Source: Nocardia amamiensis NBRC 102102
GTDB taxonomy: Bacteria; Actinomycetota; Actinomycetes; Mycobacteriales; Mycobacteriaceae
Length of the DNA: 64,000 nucleotides
Assembly (NCBI RefSeq): GCF_001612745.1
Contig: NZ_BDBA01000005.1
Coordinates: 62,001-126,000 of the forward strand
Reading direction: 5' to 3'
The translations under genes and the position numbers were made by a program. The notes under the pieces were generated by a model. The model was given only the letters and a program-made list of their open reading frames with translations, searched no databases and was not told the origin of the DNA. Shown piece by piece: positions 24,783-35,548 of this stretch (its first letter is position 1; the number at the start of each line of letters is the position of its first letter).

Positions 24783-25853
24783 CTACTGCGGCACGAGTTC
24801 CAAGCGGACACCGAGCAGACGAACCGGCCGATCGAGCTCGAACCGGTCGACGATGCGCACCGCGGTCTCGGCGATCCGCGCGACGTCGATGGTCGGTTCA
24901 GGGAGCTTCTCCTGCTTGCTCCGGGTGTAGAAGGTGTTGGTGCGAACCGTCACGGACACCCGGGTGCCGATCCGGCCCGCGGCGGCCATCTCTTCGGCGA
25001 CCTCGGTGGCCAGCCGCGCGACCTGGGCACGAATCTCGACCGGATCGGTCAGGTCGCGCGGAAATGTCTCGGATTTGCTGCGGCCTACGGGAATTCGCGG
25101 TTCGGTGGTGACCTCGGTGTCGCCCTTGCCATGTCCGAGCACCCAGAGATAGGGACCGGTGTTCGGACCGAACTCGGCGGCAAGCCGATGCCGGTCGGCC
25201 ACCATCAGCTCGCCGACCGTCTGAATGCCGAGCTCGGCGAGGCGGGCGGCGATCCGATTGCCGATACCCCAGAGCGCGTTGGTCGGGCGGTGGGCCATCA
25301 CATCGCTCCAGTTCGCGGCGGTGAGCCGGTAGACGCCCGCGGCGGCTCCGGCGCCTGCGGCCGGTTCGGCCGACGACTTGCCCGCAGACTTGGCGAACCC
25401 GGTGGCGAGCTTGGCGGTGAGCTTGTTATCGCCGATGCCGATCGAGCAGGTCAGTTCCAAACCGGCGATGGCGCTGCGAACCCGCTGTGCGAGGGCCTCG
25501 GGGTCGTCGGTGTCTGCGGCGAGGAACGCCTCGTCCCAGCCCCACACCTCGACCCGCCCGGGAAACGTCCGCAGCAATGACATCACCTCGTCGGAGGCGT
25601 CTTCGTAGGCTGCCATGTCCAAAGGCAGGAAAATGCCCTCGGGGCATTTGCGCTGCGCACTGCGCAGCGGCATCCCGGCCCGTACCCCGAACGCACGCGC
25701 CGGGTAGGACGCGCAGGTCACCACCTTGCGCGGTTCGGTCGGATCACCGTGCCCGCCGACGATGACCGGTAGCCCCCGCAGTTCCGGATGGCGGCGGAAC
25801 TCCACCGCCGCCTGGAACTGGTCGAGGTCGACGTGCAACAGCCATCTGGCCAC
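24783..25853 (-). CDS. dinB: DNA polymerase IV, Y family (DinP type)
   Basis: 356 residues from GTG 25853, where homology to DinP begins (ARWLLHVDLDQFQAAVEFRR). It is a translesion polymerase lacking proofreading. Catalytic acids are Asp9 in HVDLD and Asp107-Glu108 in WGWDEAFL. The palm and little-finger segments are complete (SIGIGDNKLTAKLATGFAK, WGIGNRIAARLAELGI, RTNTFYTRSKQEKL). An Ala-rich insertion (SSAEPAAGAGAAAG) sits before VYRLT. The DQFQ form of the first motif is typical of the DinP branch. No beta-clamp motif was identified. The tetR gene at 25949 is divergent and shares the 95-bp promoter region. Confidence 0.93.
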   Translation of the reverse strand: MARWLLHVDLDQFQAAVEFRRHPELRGLPVIVGGHGDPTEPRKVVTCASYPARAFGVRAGMPLRSAQRKCPEGIFLPLDMAAYEDASDEVMSLLRTFPGRVEVWGWDEAFLAADTDDPEALAQRVRSAIAGLELTCSIGIGDNKLTAKLATGFAKSAGKSSAEPAAGAGAAAGVYRLTAANWSDVMAHRPTNALWGIGNRIAARLAELGIQTVGELMVADRHRLAAEFGPNTGPYLWVLGHGKGDTEVTTEPRIPVGRSKSETFPRDLTDPVEIRAQVARLATEVAEEMAAAGRIGTRVSVTVRTNTFYTRSKQEKLPEPTIDVARIAETAVRIVDRFELDRPVRLLGVRLELVPQ

Positions 25854-25929
25854 ATGGTCGTTCTTACCGCAGCCCTCCGACACGCTGCCGGAATTCCGCC
25901 GAACCGGACCGCCTTGTGCGGTGTCGAAA

Positions 25930-25946
25930 ACAGAACTAAATTCTGT
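25930..25946. promoter_or_regulatory. Operator-like dyad between dinB and tetR
   Basis: ACAGAA-CTAAA-TTCTGT is a perfect 6+6 inverted repeat ending two bases before the GTG of the tetR gene at 25949. Its position fits autorepression, and it lies in the shared promoter region with dinB, so both genes could be affected. Confidence 0.55.
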
Positions 25947-25948
25947 AT

Positions 25949-26536
25949 GTGAAGATTCGAGATCGGTTGCTGCTGGCGGCCGAGCGGCAGTTCGCCGAGC
26001 GGGGCGCGCTGGACGCAACGCTGACGCAGATCCGCGACGCCGCGGGCGCCAGCGTCGGGGCGCTCTACCACCACTTCCCGGACAAGGCCGACCTGTACCG
26101 GCAGGTGTGGGCCAACGCGCTCGCGGACTACCAGGAACACTTTTGGGCGGTGGTCGGCGACAGCGCCAACGCCTATGAAGGGATCACCGCCGGAGTGCGC
26201 GAGCACCTGCGCTGGGTGAGCGAGAACCAGTACCGGGCAATGGTGCTCACCTCGGCGCGGCCACCTGGGGTACGGGAGAGCGAGAGCAATCGTCGTTTCA
26301 TGAGCGACACCGCACGCTGGTGGCGCACGCATGCCGGATACGGGGTGGTCCGTGATCTCCCGCTGGACTTGGTCTACGCATTGTGGTTGGGACCAGCGCA
26401 GGAGTACACGCGGCAGTGGCTCGGCGGCGAAATGCGCATCTCACCGACCGAAGTCGCAAGCGAACTCGCCGACGCCGCCTGGATCACTCTCGTCGCCGAC
26501 CGCACCCGAACCCCCGACGGAAAGGTTTTCGAATGA
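25949..26536 (+). CDS. TetR-family transcriptional regulator
   Basis: 195 residues from GTG 25949 (MKIRDRLLLAAERQFAERG); no ribosome-binding site is visible, so it may be leaderless. The helix-turn-helix is clear (TLTQIRDAAGASVGALYHHF). The C-terminal domain has a Trp-rich ligand-binding look (WWRTHAGYG, ALWLGPAQEYTRQWLGG), similar to TetR_C_11-type regulators. Its stop overlaps the thioesterase start (ATGA), so they form an operon and the regulator may sense an acyl compound. A dyad at 25930 is a likely operator. Confidence 0.92.
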   Translation: MKIRDRLLLAAERQFAERGALDATLTQIRDAAGASVGALYHHFPDKADLYRQVWANALADYQEHFWAVVGDSANAYEGITAGVREHLRWVSENQYRAMVLTSARPPGVRESESNRRFMSDTARWWRTHAGYGVVRDLPLDLVYALWLGPAQEYTRQWLGGEMRISPTEVASELADAAWITLVADRTRTPDGKVFE

Positions 26537-26967
26537 CCGCCCCCACGCTGGACATCGACAGCGCGCGAAAGATACTCGACGCACAGCCGTTCGCCACCCT
26601 GGTCGGCACCGAGATCACCGCGTTCGGCGATGGCGCCGCTACCTTGGTCATCCGCATCCGTCCCGAACTCGGACAGCAATTCGGCTTCGTGCACGGCGGC
26701 GTGCTCGCCTACGCGGCCGACAACGCGCTCACCTTCGCAGCGGGAACAGTCCTCGGGCCGAACGTGCTCACCGGCGGTTTCACCGTCACCTACCTGCGGC
26801 CTGCCGCGGGAACACGGTTGCGTGCCGAGGCAACCGTCACGGGCTCGACCCGGCGACAGGCCGTGGTGCACTGCGAGATCTACGCCGAGAGCCCGGACCG
26901 CGAACCCGCGCTCTGCGCGGTGGCACAGGGTACTACGCGAACCGTGGAACGAGACCTGGGAGCGTGA
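26533..26967 (+). CDS. Hotdog-fold thioesterase, PaaI-like
   Basis: 144 residues from ATG 26533, overlapping the tetR stop by 4 bases. The hotdog signature GFVHGGVLAYAADNALTFAA and the strand block GGFTVTYLRPAAGTRLRAEA identify a PaaI/DUF4442-type acyl-CoA thioesterase. It hydrolyses acyl- or aryl-CoA thioesters; the substrate is unknown. Coupling to TetR suggests regulated removal of a CoA metabolite. A strong terminator follows at 26996. Confidence 0.88.
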   Translation: MTAPTLDIDSARKILDAQPFATLVGTEITAFGDGAATLVIRIRPELGQQFGFVHGGVLAYAADNALTFAAGTVLGPNVLTGGFTVTYLRPAAGTRLRAEATVTGSTRRQAVVHCEIYAESPDREPALCAVAQGTTRTVERDLGA

Positions 26968-26995
26968 GTCCACGCTATCGGCCGCGACACCACAA

Positions 26996-27027
26996 GGCCG
27001 GGCACGGAAGGTTTTCCATGCCCGGCC
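26996..27027. terminator. Bidirectional terminator between thioesterase and lon
   Basis: GGCCGGGCA-C-GGAA-GGTT-TTCC-A-TGCCCGGCC forms a 13-pair stem with one C/A mismatch and a GGTT loop, placed between the convergent ends of the thioesterase gene (26967) and lon (27039). Confidence 0.85.
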
Positions 27028-27038
27028 CTTGGCGCAGC

Positions 27039-29435
<2,397 letters not shown>

Positions 29436-29454
29436 GTCTTCGACCCTTCCAAAA

Positions 29455-29475
29455 GTTGAGCGTTGCCTACTCAAC
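29455..29475. promoter_or_regulatory. HAIR element (HspR operator) before lon
   Basis: GTTGAG-N9-CTCAAC fits the HAIR consensus CTTGAGT-N7-ACTCAAG at its core TTGAG-N9-CTCAA. It lies 19 bases upstream of the lon start. Streptomyces lon is repressed by HspR through such a site. Confidence 0.8.
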
Positions 29476-29636
29476 CCGGGGGTCTTCGCGTTTGTTCCAC
29501 GCCGCTCGTGTCGTTCGCTGACGGCGAATTCTCCGCCCAGGGGCCTCGTTGACACTCCGTCCAAGACAATGAGAACGTGGGGGCCTTGGTATCTCATACC
29601 GGCGGTACCGCCGGCTCGGCCTAGGGAGTCCCATCG

Positions 29637-30992
29637 ATGTCGTCGCTCGCCGCTGGCGTGTTCATCGACTGGGAAGGGTTGACCGGGCAGTCGAAGTTCG
29701 TGGTCGACCTGGTCACGTTTCCGGTCTTCAGTGCGCTGGCCGGGTGGCTGACCAACTGGACCGGCGTACTGATGCTGTTCTGGCCGATCCAGTTTCGCGG
29801 TGTTCGCATCCCCGGCCTGCAGGTGCTCTATCCATACTTTCCGCGCCGGGTCCAGGTACTGCCGACCTTTTCCGGCGACGGCCGCCGCCTCGGATTCCAG
29901 GGCTTCATTCCGGCGCGCGCGGAGAAGATGGCCAGTATCTGCGTGGACAAGGCGCTGATGCGGATCGGCAGTCCCAAGGACTTCATCCACGAACTCGATC
30001 TGGACGGTATCGCCGACTACACCGCGATGCTCGCCCGCCAACAGGTGCGGCCGCTGGTCGACGAACTGATGTACCGGGAGAACCGCGACCTGTGGCGCAC
30101 GGTGCCGCGCGCCGCCAAGCAGTTGATCTACCAGCGGGTGGATCGGGAACTGCCCGCGCTGTCGCGCCGCGCGTTCGCCTCACTCGGCGACAACGTGGAC
30201 CAACTGATCGACATCAAGAGCTTCGTCATCCGCTACCTGCGGGAAAACCCGGCCATCCTGAAGGACCTGACCACCACCATCGCGGCGCCGGAGTTGCGCT
30301 TCATGGTGCGCATCGGATTGCTCGGCGCGCCATTCGGTTTGCTGCTGGCCTTGTATATGCATGTGCACCAGCGCATTCCCGTATTCGGCTTGGTGCCGGG
30401 CTGGGTGATCGTACTGCTCGCCTCGGCGGCGATCGGCGTGATCGTGAACGTCATCGCCGTGAAGATGGTGTTCGAGCCGGGCGACCCACAACCGAGGTAC
30501 AAGTACCTGTGGAAGCAAGCGCTGCTGGCGAAGCGGCAGCCGCAGGCGGCGACCGACCTCGCGCACATCCTGGCCTATCAGGTGCTGACCCTGCCCAATC
30601 TGTCGAAAGAGCTGCTCGACGGCCCGAACGGGGACAAGACCAGGCAGTTGCTGGAGCATGTGATCGCCGACGAGATCCATCGCCAGCTCGGACCGACCAC
30701 CACGCTGGTGCGCGCGGCACTGGGACGCCGCCAGTTCGTCAACCTCTCAGTGGGCGCGGCGGGAGCCGCGGTCGGCTTGGCGCCCAGTCTGGTGGAAGAC
30801 GAGGAGTTCACCCTCGAACAGGCCAAGACCATCGACGATTTCGCGGCGCGCAAACTCCGGCGGCTGACGCCGGGCGAGTTCATGGAGATGTTCTACGCGT
30901 CCGTCGAGCAGGACGCCTGGCTGCTGTACCTGCACGGGGCGGTGCTCGGACTTGTCGTCGGCGCCTCCCACCTGGTCGTTTTCGGCTGGTAA
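29637..30992 (+). CDS. DUF445 family membrane protein
   Basis: 451 residues from ATG 29637. A hydrophobic N-terminal segment (VVDLVTFPVFSALAGWLTNW) begins with the DUF445 hallmark of a small helix pair near WLTNWTGV. Two more helices are central (FMVRIGLLGAPFGLLLALYM, VPGWVIVLLASAAIGVIVNV), with a final helix at the C-terminus (LHGAVLGLVVGASHLVVFGW). DUF445 (YheB/YtpB-like) proteins have no established role. It is divergent from lon; TTGACA at 29549-29554 is a possible -35, but no clear -10 follows. Confidence 0.85.
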   Translation: MSSLAAGVFIDWEGLTGQSKFVVDLVTFPVFSALAGWLTNWTGVLMLFWPIQFRGVRIPGLQVLYPYFPRRVQVLPTFSGDGRRLGFQGFIPARAEKMASICVDKALMRIGSPKDFIHELDLDGIADYTAMLARQQVRPLVDELMYRENRDLWRTVPRAAKQLIYQRVDRELPALSRRAFASLGDNVDQLIDIKSFVIRYLRENPAILKDLTTTIAAPELRFMVRIGLLGAPFGLLLALYMHVHQRIPVFGLVPGWVIVLLASAAIGVIVNVIAVKMVFEPGDPQPRYKYLWKQALLAKRQPQAATDLAHILAYQVLTLPNLSKELLDGPNGDKTRQLLEHVIADEIHRQLGPTTTLVRAALGRRQFVNLSVGAAGAAVGLAPSLVEDEEFTLEQAKTIDDFAARKLRRLTPGEFMEMFYASVEQDAWLLYLHGAVLGLVVGASHLVVFGW

Positions 30993-31016
30993 GGCGTACC
31001 CCCGGCAAATATAAAA

Positions 31017-31035
31017 CAAGCATGCTTGCCTTTTT
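31017..31035 (+). terminator. Weak intrinsic terminator after the DUF445 gene
   Basis: The 12-bp palindrome CAAGCATGCTTG is followed by CC and TTTTT, about 25 bases past the stop codon. The stem is only four pairs if a 4-base loop is kept, so an operator is an alternative. Confidence 0.4.
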
Positions 31036-31103
31036 CTATTGCCGCTGCGATGCTGGACAATAACGGCACACATGGTGGTGTGCCCGGGAGGGCAAGGAAA
31101 CGT

Positions 31104-31895
31104 ATGGCTGACCTCGACGCGCTGCTCGGCGATCTCGCCGAAGAATGCGCGGAACTGGAACGACTCGTCGGCCCCCTGGCTCCGCAGGAATGGGCGCGTG
31201 CGACCCCCGCAACCGGCTGGACCATCGCCCATCAGATCGGCCATCTGGCATGGACCGACGAAATCGCGACGATCGCGGCAGCGGACCCCGAGACCTTCCA
31301 GCGTCTGGTGACCGAGGCCGGGCCGCGTGCGCTCACCTTCGTCGATGAAGCGGCCGAGAAGGCCGCGACCGAGCCACCCGCCGACTTGCTCGACCGGTGG
31401 CGGCGTGGACGCGCCTCCCTCGCCGCGGCACTGCGCGCGGTGCCCGCGGGTGTCAAAGTGCCGTGGTTCGGGCCGCCGATGAGCGCGGCCTCGATGACCA
31501 CCGCCCGCATCATGGAGACATTCGCACACGGGCAGGACGTGGCCGATGGGCTCGGCGTGCGCAGGACGCCCACCGCGCGGCTGCGCACCGTGGCCCATAT
31601 CGGCGTGCGCACCAGGAACTTCGCCTACACGGTGCACGGAAAGACCCCGCCCGCAGCGGAATTCCGAGTCGAGCTGACGGCGCCGGACGGCACGATCTGG
31701 TCCTGGGGCCCCGACGATGCGGCACAGCGGGTGACCGGACCCGCGCTCGACTTCTGCCTCCTCGTGACGCAGCGCCGCCATCGGGACGACCTTGCGATCG
31801 AGCCGCACGGCGACGACGCCGCGGAATGGCTCACTATCGCACAGGCTTTCGCGGGGCCGACGGGCGAGGGAAGGGCAGCGGGCCAGTTCGCCTGA
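31104..31895 (+). CDS. TIGR03084 family protein (maleylpyruvate isomerase/DinB-like fold)
   Basis: 263 residues from ATG 31104 with AAGGAAA upstream; an earlier in-frame ATG at 31026 is unsupported. The N-terminal four-helix bundle is of the mycothiol-dependent metal-binding type, with candidate metal ligands in WTIAHQIGHLAWTDE and ETFAHGQDVAD. The C-terminal segment (FRVELTAPDGTIWSWGPDDA) is the wHTH/SCP2-like portion typical of TIGR03084. The reaction is unknown; related enzymes use mycothiol. The neighbouring lhgO gene begins about 290 bases downstream with no gene between. Confidence 0.85.
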   Translation: MADLDALLGDLAEECAELERLVGPLAPQEWARATPATGWTIAHQIGHLAWTDEIATIAAADPETFQRLVTEAGPRALTFVDEAAEKAATEPPADLLDRWRRGRASLAAALRAVPAGVKVPWFGPPMSAASMTTARIMETFAHGQDVADGLGVRRTPTARLRTVAHIGVRTRNFAYTVHGKTPPAAEFRVELTAPDGTIWSWGPDDAAQRVTGPALDFCLLVTQRRHRDDLAIEPHGDDAAEWLTIAQAFAGPTGEGRAAGQFA

Positions 31896-32187
31896 CCCGC
31901 CGCCCCCGACCCGATCCGAAGAGTAAGGAGCGGGCGAGCGCCACACTTGGGTGCGCCTTGTTCGTGTCGACGGCCGGACGCCGTTGGCCGGAGGTGTCTC
32001 GATGTGGCAGTCGAGAATGGCGCTCGCCTGCTACACGGGTGTTTACCCGCTCGTGCACTGCCGGAAACATAAACGCCCCCAGCAGGGCACCATCGTGGAA
32101 ACACCGCTTACCCTGCTCGACAATGAGCGAGCGAACCAGCGACACAGCCGCGATCATGCCGGAGCCGAGCGGGACCGAGGCGCGGGG

Positions 32188-33372
32188 ATGACCACCTATG
32201 ACTTCTGCGTCATCGGCGGCGGCATCGTCGGCGTCGCGACCGCGCACCAGATCCTCGCGCGCCACCCCGGTGCGAGCCTGGTGCTGCTGGAGAAGGCGTC
32301 CGAGCTTGCCACCCACCAGACGGGTCACAACAGCGGCGTCATCCATTCCGGCATCTACTATCCGCCGGACAGCCTGAAGGCCACGCTGTGCCGCCGTGGC
32401 GCCCGCTGGACCAAGGAGTTCGCTGCGGCACATGACATTCCGTACCGAGTCTGCGGCAAGTTGCTGGTGGCCACCGACGACGCCGAATACGCACGCATGC
32501 TCGCGCTGCACGAACGGTCGATCACCAACGGGGTGGCCGTCGAACTGATCGACGCCGCGGGACTCGCTCGACGTGAACCGCGGATCACCGGTGTCGGCGC
32601 GTTGTTCGTCCCAGACACGGGGATCATCGACTTCACCCGGGTGACGACCGCGCTCGCCGACGAAGTTCGCACAGCAGGTGGCGAATTCGTGCTCGGCGCC
32701 GAGATCACCACGCTCTCCGAGACGTCGGACGCGGTGACCGCCGCAGGCCCGACCGGCTCCTGGTCAGCGCGCCGCTTGGTGGTCTGCGCGGGTTTGCAGG
32801 CCGATCGGATGGCACGAGCGGCCGGGCTGCGCACGGACTTTCGCATCGTTCCGTTCCGAGGCGAGTACTACCAGCTGCCGCAGGAACGAGCCGGGCTGGT
32901 CCGCACACTGATCTACCCCATTCCGGATCCCGAGTTGCCCTTCCTCGGGGTGCATTTGAGCCCGACGATCGACGGTGCGCTGACCGTCGGCCCGAACGCG
33001 GTGCTCGGATTGGCCAGAGAGGGCTACCGCAAGGGCAGCTTCGATGCCAGGGACGCACGAGAGATACTCGGATTTCCCGGATTTCACCGGGTCGCCAGGG
33101 CGAACGTGCGGACCGGGCTGCGGGAACTGCGCGACTCGCTGTTCAAACGCGGATACCTGGCGCAGTGCCGCCGCTACTGTCCGGAGCTGACGCTCGCCGA
33201 TCTGCTTCCACGCGAGGCCGGCATTCGCGCGCAGGCGGTGTTGCGAGACGGAACCCTGGTGCACGACTTCATGATCGAGCGGACCGAGCGCTCGATTCAC
33301 CTGCTCAACGCGCCCTCACCCGCGGCGACCTCGGCCATGCCGATCGCGGAGCACATCGTCGACCAACTCTGA
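32188..33372 (+). CDS. lhgO: L-2-hydroxyglutarate oxidase
   Basis: 394 residues from ATG 32188, after GCGGGG. It is an FAD-dependent enzyme of the DAO family that oxidises L-2-hydroxyglutarate to 2-oxoglutarate, passing electrons to the quinone pool in E. coli. Seen: dinucleotide-binding VIGGGIVGVATAHQIL (residues 8-23), the LhgO signature HNSGVIHSGIYYPPDSLKA, IVPFRGEYYQL, and GVHLSPTIDGALTVGPNAVL. Length matches LhgO/YgaF. The 292 bases before it hold only a small hairpin (CGGGT-GTTT-ACCCG near 32037) and no gene. Confidence 0.92.
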   Translation: MTTYDFCVIGGGIVGVATAHQILARHPGASLVLLEKASELATHQTGHNSGVIHSGIYYPPDSLKATLCRRGARWTKEFAAAHDIPYRVCGKLLVATDDAEYARMLALHERSITNGVAVELIDAAGLARREPRITGVGALFVPDTGIIDFTRVTTALADEVRTAGGEFVLGAEITTLSETSDAVTAAGPTGSWSARRLVVCAGLQADRMARAAGLRTDFRIVPFRGEYYQLPQERAGLVRTLIYPIPDPELPFLGVHLSPTIDGALTVGPNAVLGLAREGYRKGSFDARDAREILGFPGFHRVARANVRTGLRELRDSLFKRGYLAQCRRYCPELTLADLLPREAGIRAQAVLRDGTLVHDFMIERTERSIHLLNAPSPAATSAMPIAEHIVDQL

Positions 33373-33505
33373 GCGCCGCCGAAAGACGCCAAGACAAACC
33401 GGCCGGTCGCAATCTGGCAATGCGGCACACCAAAATTTCACAGAGGCCTCGAATAAAGAGGAGAGCTGTAGTACTTTTGACGCCAGTCGTGAACAGGGAG
33501 GGCCT

Positions 33506-33964
33506 ATGGGCCACATCAAGTACGCGAGTGACGTCGGAGCGCCCGTCGAGGTCGCCTTCAACTACACGGAGAACCACCTATTCGTGCCGGACTGGATGTT
33601 CGGCGTCGCGAAATTCGTACCGACCGGCGAAGCGGACCGCGGACTCGGCGCGGTCTTCGCGACCAGCGCCCGCCTCGCACTCTGGCGACCGCATGTGACC
33701 TGCGAGATCACCGAATACCGCCGCAACGCGGTGATCGGGTATACGCTTCGTGGACGCTTGTCCGGAACCCTGACGCTGCGCTTCGACCCGCTCGGCTACG
33801 GGCGGTCGGTGCTGACCTCCGAGGCGGCATACGGCGGGCCGCGTGGCCCGGTAGGACGCCTGGTGGACGCTGCGGTCAGATCGGCGCTGCGGCGTACCGA
33901 ATCCCGGTTACGGAGGGAGATAGAGGAATTCCACGGTACCGATCTTGTCGGTCGGATTGCGTAG
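33506..33964 (+). CDS. SRPBCC (polyketide cyclase-like) family protein
   Basis: 152 residues; ATG preceded by AGGGAGGGCCT. The helix-grip fold is suggested by the start IKYASDVGAPVEVAFNYTEN, the strand pairs around VTCEITEYRRNAVIGYTLRG and a long C-terminal helix (LVDAAVRSALRRTESRLRRE). Such proteins bind hydrophobic ligands or act as cyclases; no specific function is assignable. TAGTACT near 33468 may be a -10. The RNase H gene follows after 10 bases, so the two are probably co-transcribed. Confidence 0.8.
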   Translation: MGHIKYASDVGAPVEVAFNYTENHLFVPDWMFGVAKFVPTGEADRGLGAVFATSARLALWRPHVTCEITEYRRNAVIGYTLRGRLSGTLTLRFDPLGYGRSVLTSEAAYGGPRGPVGRLVDAAVRSALRRTESRLRREIEEFHGTDLVGRIA

Positions 33965-33974
33965 GGTGCCAGCC

Positions 33975-34547
33975 ATGATCATCGTGAGCACCGACGGATC
34001 CTGCCTGCGCAATCCCGGCGGCGCCATCGGCTGGGCTTGGGTCAATCATCAGGGCTCCTCGGCAAGTGGGGGAGCCGCGTCCGGAACCAACCAGGTCGCG
34101 GAATTGCGCGCGGTGCTGGAGGCGATCCTCGCCCATCCCGGTTCCGAACCCCTTCTCATCGAAAGCGATTCGCTCTACGCGATCAAGTGCGCCTCGGAGT
34201 GGGTGTCGGGCTGGCGGCTCAATGGATGGCGGACGTCCACCGGCGGCGCGGTGAAGAATGTCGAACTCGTCCAGCAGATCGATCGAGCCATCGCGAGCAG
34301 GCCCGGCCCGGTCCGATTCCGGTGGGTGCGAGGACATGTCGGCAACTATTTCAATGAGCAGGCCGACGCGCTGGCCGGCGAAGCGGCTCGGCAGGCTGCG
34401 GTCACCGCGGCTGTCGCCGAGGCGAACACCGTGGAAATGCCCGCGGTGACTGTGGAGGAAGCGTCGACGGCGCCGGAAGCGCCGAAGGACAAGGCCGCGG
34501 GGAAGGCGGCCGCGCCGTCGGCGCCACAAGCATTGACACTGTTCTGA
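33975..34547 (+). CDS. rnhA: Ribonuclease HI with Ala-rich tail
   Basis: 190 residues from ATG 33975; a GTG-like earlier start at 33945 would overlap the SRPBCC gene. RNase HI cuts the RNA strand of RNA-DNA hybrids. The DEDD residues are visible: Asp7 (STDGS), Glu43 (VAELRAV), Asp65 (IESDSLYAI) and Asp131 (EQADALAG). The basic handle region is partly present (GWRTSTGGAVKN). Residues ~142-190 are an Ala/Pro/Lys/Glu tail of low complexity, longer than the ~155-residue core of typical RNase HI, and probably disordered. Confidence 0.93.
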   Translation: MIIVSTDGSCLRNPGGAIGWAWVNHQGSSASGGAASGTNQVAELRAVLEAILAHPGSEPLLIESDSLYAIKCASEWVSGWRLNGWRTSTGGAVKNVELVQQIDRAIASRPGPVRFRWVRGHVGNYFNEQADALAGEAARQAAVTAAVAEANTVEMPAVTVEEASTAPEAPKDKAAGKAAAPSAPQALTLF

Positions 34548-34582
34548 TCCGCTCGCGCGGGCACGGGAGTCTGCCCGAATGA

Positions 34583-34617
34583 CCTCCGGCGGTGGTGGCT
34601 CGGCCCACCGCCGGAGG
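34583..34617. terminator. Bidirectional terminator between rnhA and the mce operon end
   Basis: CCTCCGGCGGTGG and its exact complement form a 13-bp stem with a 9-base loop, between the convergent ends of rnhA (34547) and the Mce-associated gene (34625). Confidence 0.85.
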
Positions 34618-34624
34618 CGCTCGG

Positions 34625-35416
34625 CTAGTTACCCGGCTGCGGCCCGGGCTGCGGGGACGGCGCGGGCTGCGGAGCACCGCCCGGCGCAGGCGCACCAGGC
34701 AGGCCCGTACCGGCGCCCTTCAGCATCGGCGAGTCGAGCTTCTCGACCAGCCACTTGTCGCCCGACTTCTGCAGCTGGGCGATCACGACCACGAACTGCC
34801 GCTCCGGGGTGGCCTGGGTGAAGTTGGTCCGATACTGCGTGAGGGTCACCAGCACCTTCGCCGAGGTCTTGTCGCCGGACTGGTAGCCGCACTGCACGTC
34901 GTCGGCCCACGACTTGACCTGCGCTTGCACCATCGCGTCCTTGAGCGCCTTGGTCGCATCGTCGAACTCTTTCAGGAACTCCCCGGTCGATCCGGCCTTC
35001 ACGGTGGTGAAGTAGTCGTCCAAGTTCTTCGAGTAGTCGTAGACCGAGACGTCCTTGCCGAACTCGCAGGCGGCGCTGGTCGAATCGCGAATCGCGTCGA
35101 GCTTGTCACCGCGGTCCTTACCCTGCAGGAAGAACACGACGAGCGCGGTGATCGCCGCGACCGCCAGCACACCCGCCGCAAACGCGGCCACCAGCGGAAG
35201 CGATGCGGACTTTCCGGACGCGTCCGCCTTGGGAGCGTCTTTCGCCGCCGCCTTCTTCTCCGTTTCGGTCTTGTCTGCCTTCTCCGCCTTGGACAGCTCG
35301 GGCTTCGCCGCGGCAGCGGCATCCTCCGACTTCTCGGTCACCGCGTCGGTGTCCTTGCCGCCCGCGGCGGCCGTGGTCTCGGCGTCCTTGTCGGTCTCGG
35401 CGTCGTCGGTAGACAT
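34625..35416 (-). CDS. Mce-associated membrane protein
   Basis: 263 residues from ATG 35416 (MSTDDAETDK); a start at 35455 is less likely. Residues 1-68 are a charged Ala/Lys/Glu/Asp-rich cytoplasmic tail, then one transmembrane helix (LPLVAAFAAGVLAVAAITAL, ~71-96), then an extracytoplasmic domain of the Mas/Mam type (STSAACEFGKDVSVYDYSKN, DDYFTTVKAGSTGEF, WLVEKLDSP). The last ~25 residues are Pro/Gly-rich. Such proteins are thought to stabilise the Mce complex. It follows mceF after 132 bases that include a hairpin, so it may be made at a lower level or from its own promoter. Confidence 0.9.
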   Translation of the reverse strand: MSTDDAETDKDAETTAAAGGKDTDAVTEKSEDAAAAAKPELSKAEKADKTETEKKAAAKDAPKADASGKSASLPLVAAFAAGVLAVAAITALVVFFLQGKDRGDKLDAIRDSTSAACEFGKDVSVYDYSKNLDDYFTTVKAGSTGEFLKEFDDATKALKDAMVQAQVKSWADDVQCGYQSGDKTSAKVLVTLTQYRTNFTQATPERQFVVVIAQLQKSGDKWLVEKLDSPMLKGAGTGLPGAPAPGGAPQPAPSPQPGPQPGN

Positions 35417-35510
35417 CGATACAAACCTGCTTTCCCGGCGCGCATCGGTGCGCACCGATTGGCTTCAGGGCCCGCGACAGCGAACCTTACGCGTTCTACC
35501 GGCGAGTATG

Positions 35511-35541
35511 CCCGGTCCGGCGGGATGACCGGCGGACCGGG
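35511..35541 (-). terminator. Hairpin after mceF
   Basis: CCCGGTCCG and CGGACCGGG form a perfect 9-bp stem with a 13-base loop, 7 bases downstream of the mceF stop. No T-tract follows, so it may be a partial terminator or an mRNA-stabilising hairpin. Confidence 0.55.
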
Positions 35542-35548
35542 TGCGAAC

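Noticed and set aside
29436..30041. Upstream 200-codon extension of lon
   Set aside because: It would cross the HAIR element and the divergent DUF445 gene; GTG 29435 has a proper site and the LON domain starts there.
31834..32511. 225-codon minus-strand frame near lhgO
   Set aside because: No site, overlaps the lhgO start and the TIGR03084 gene end.
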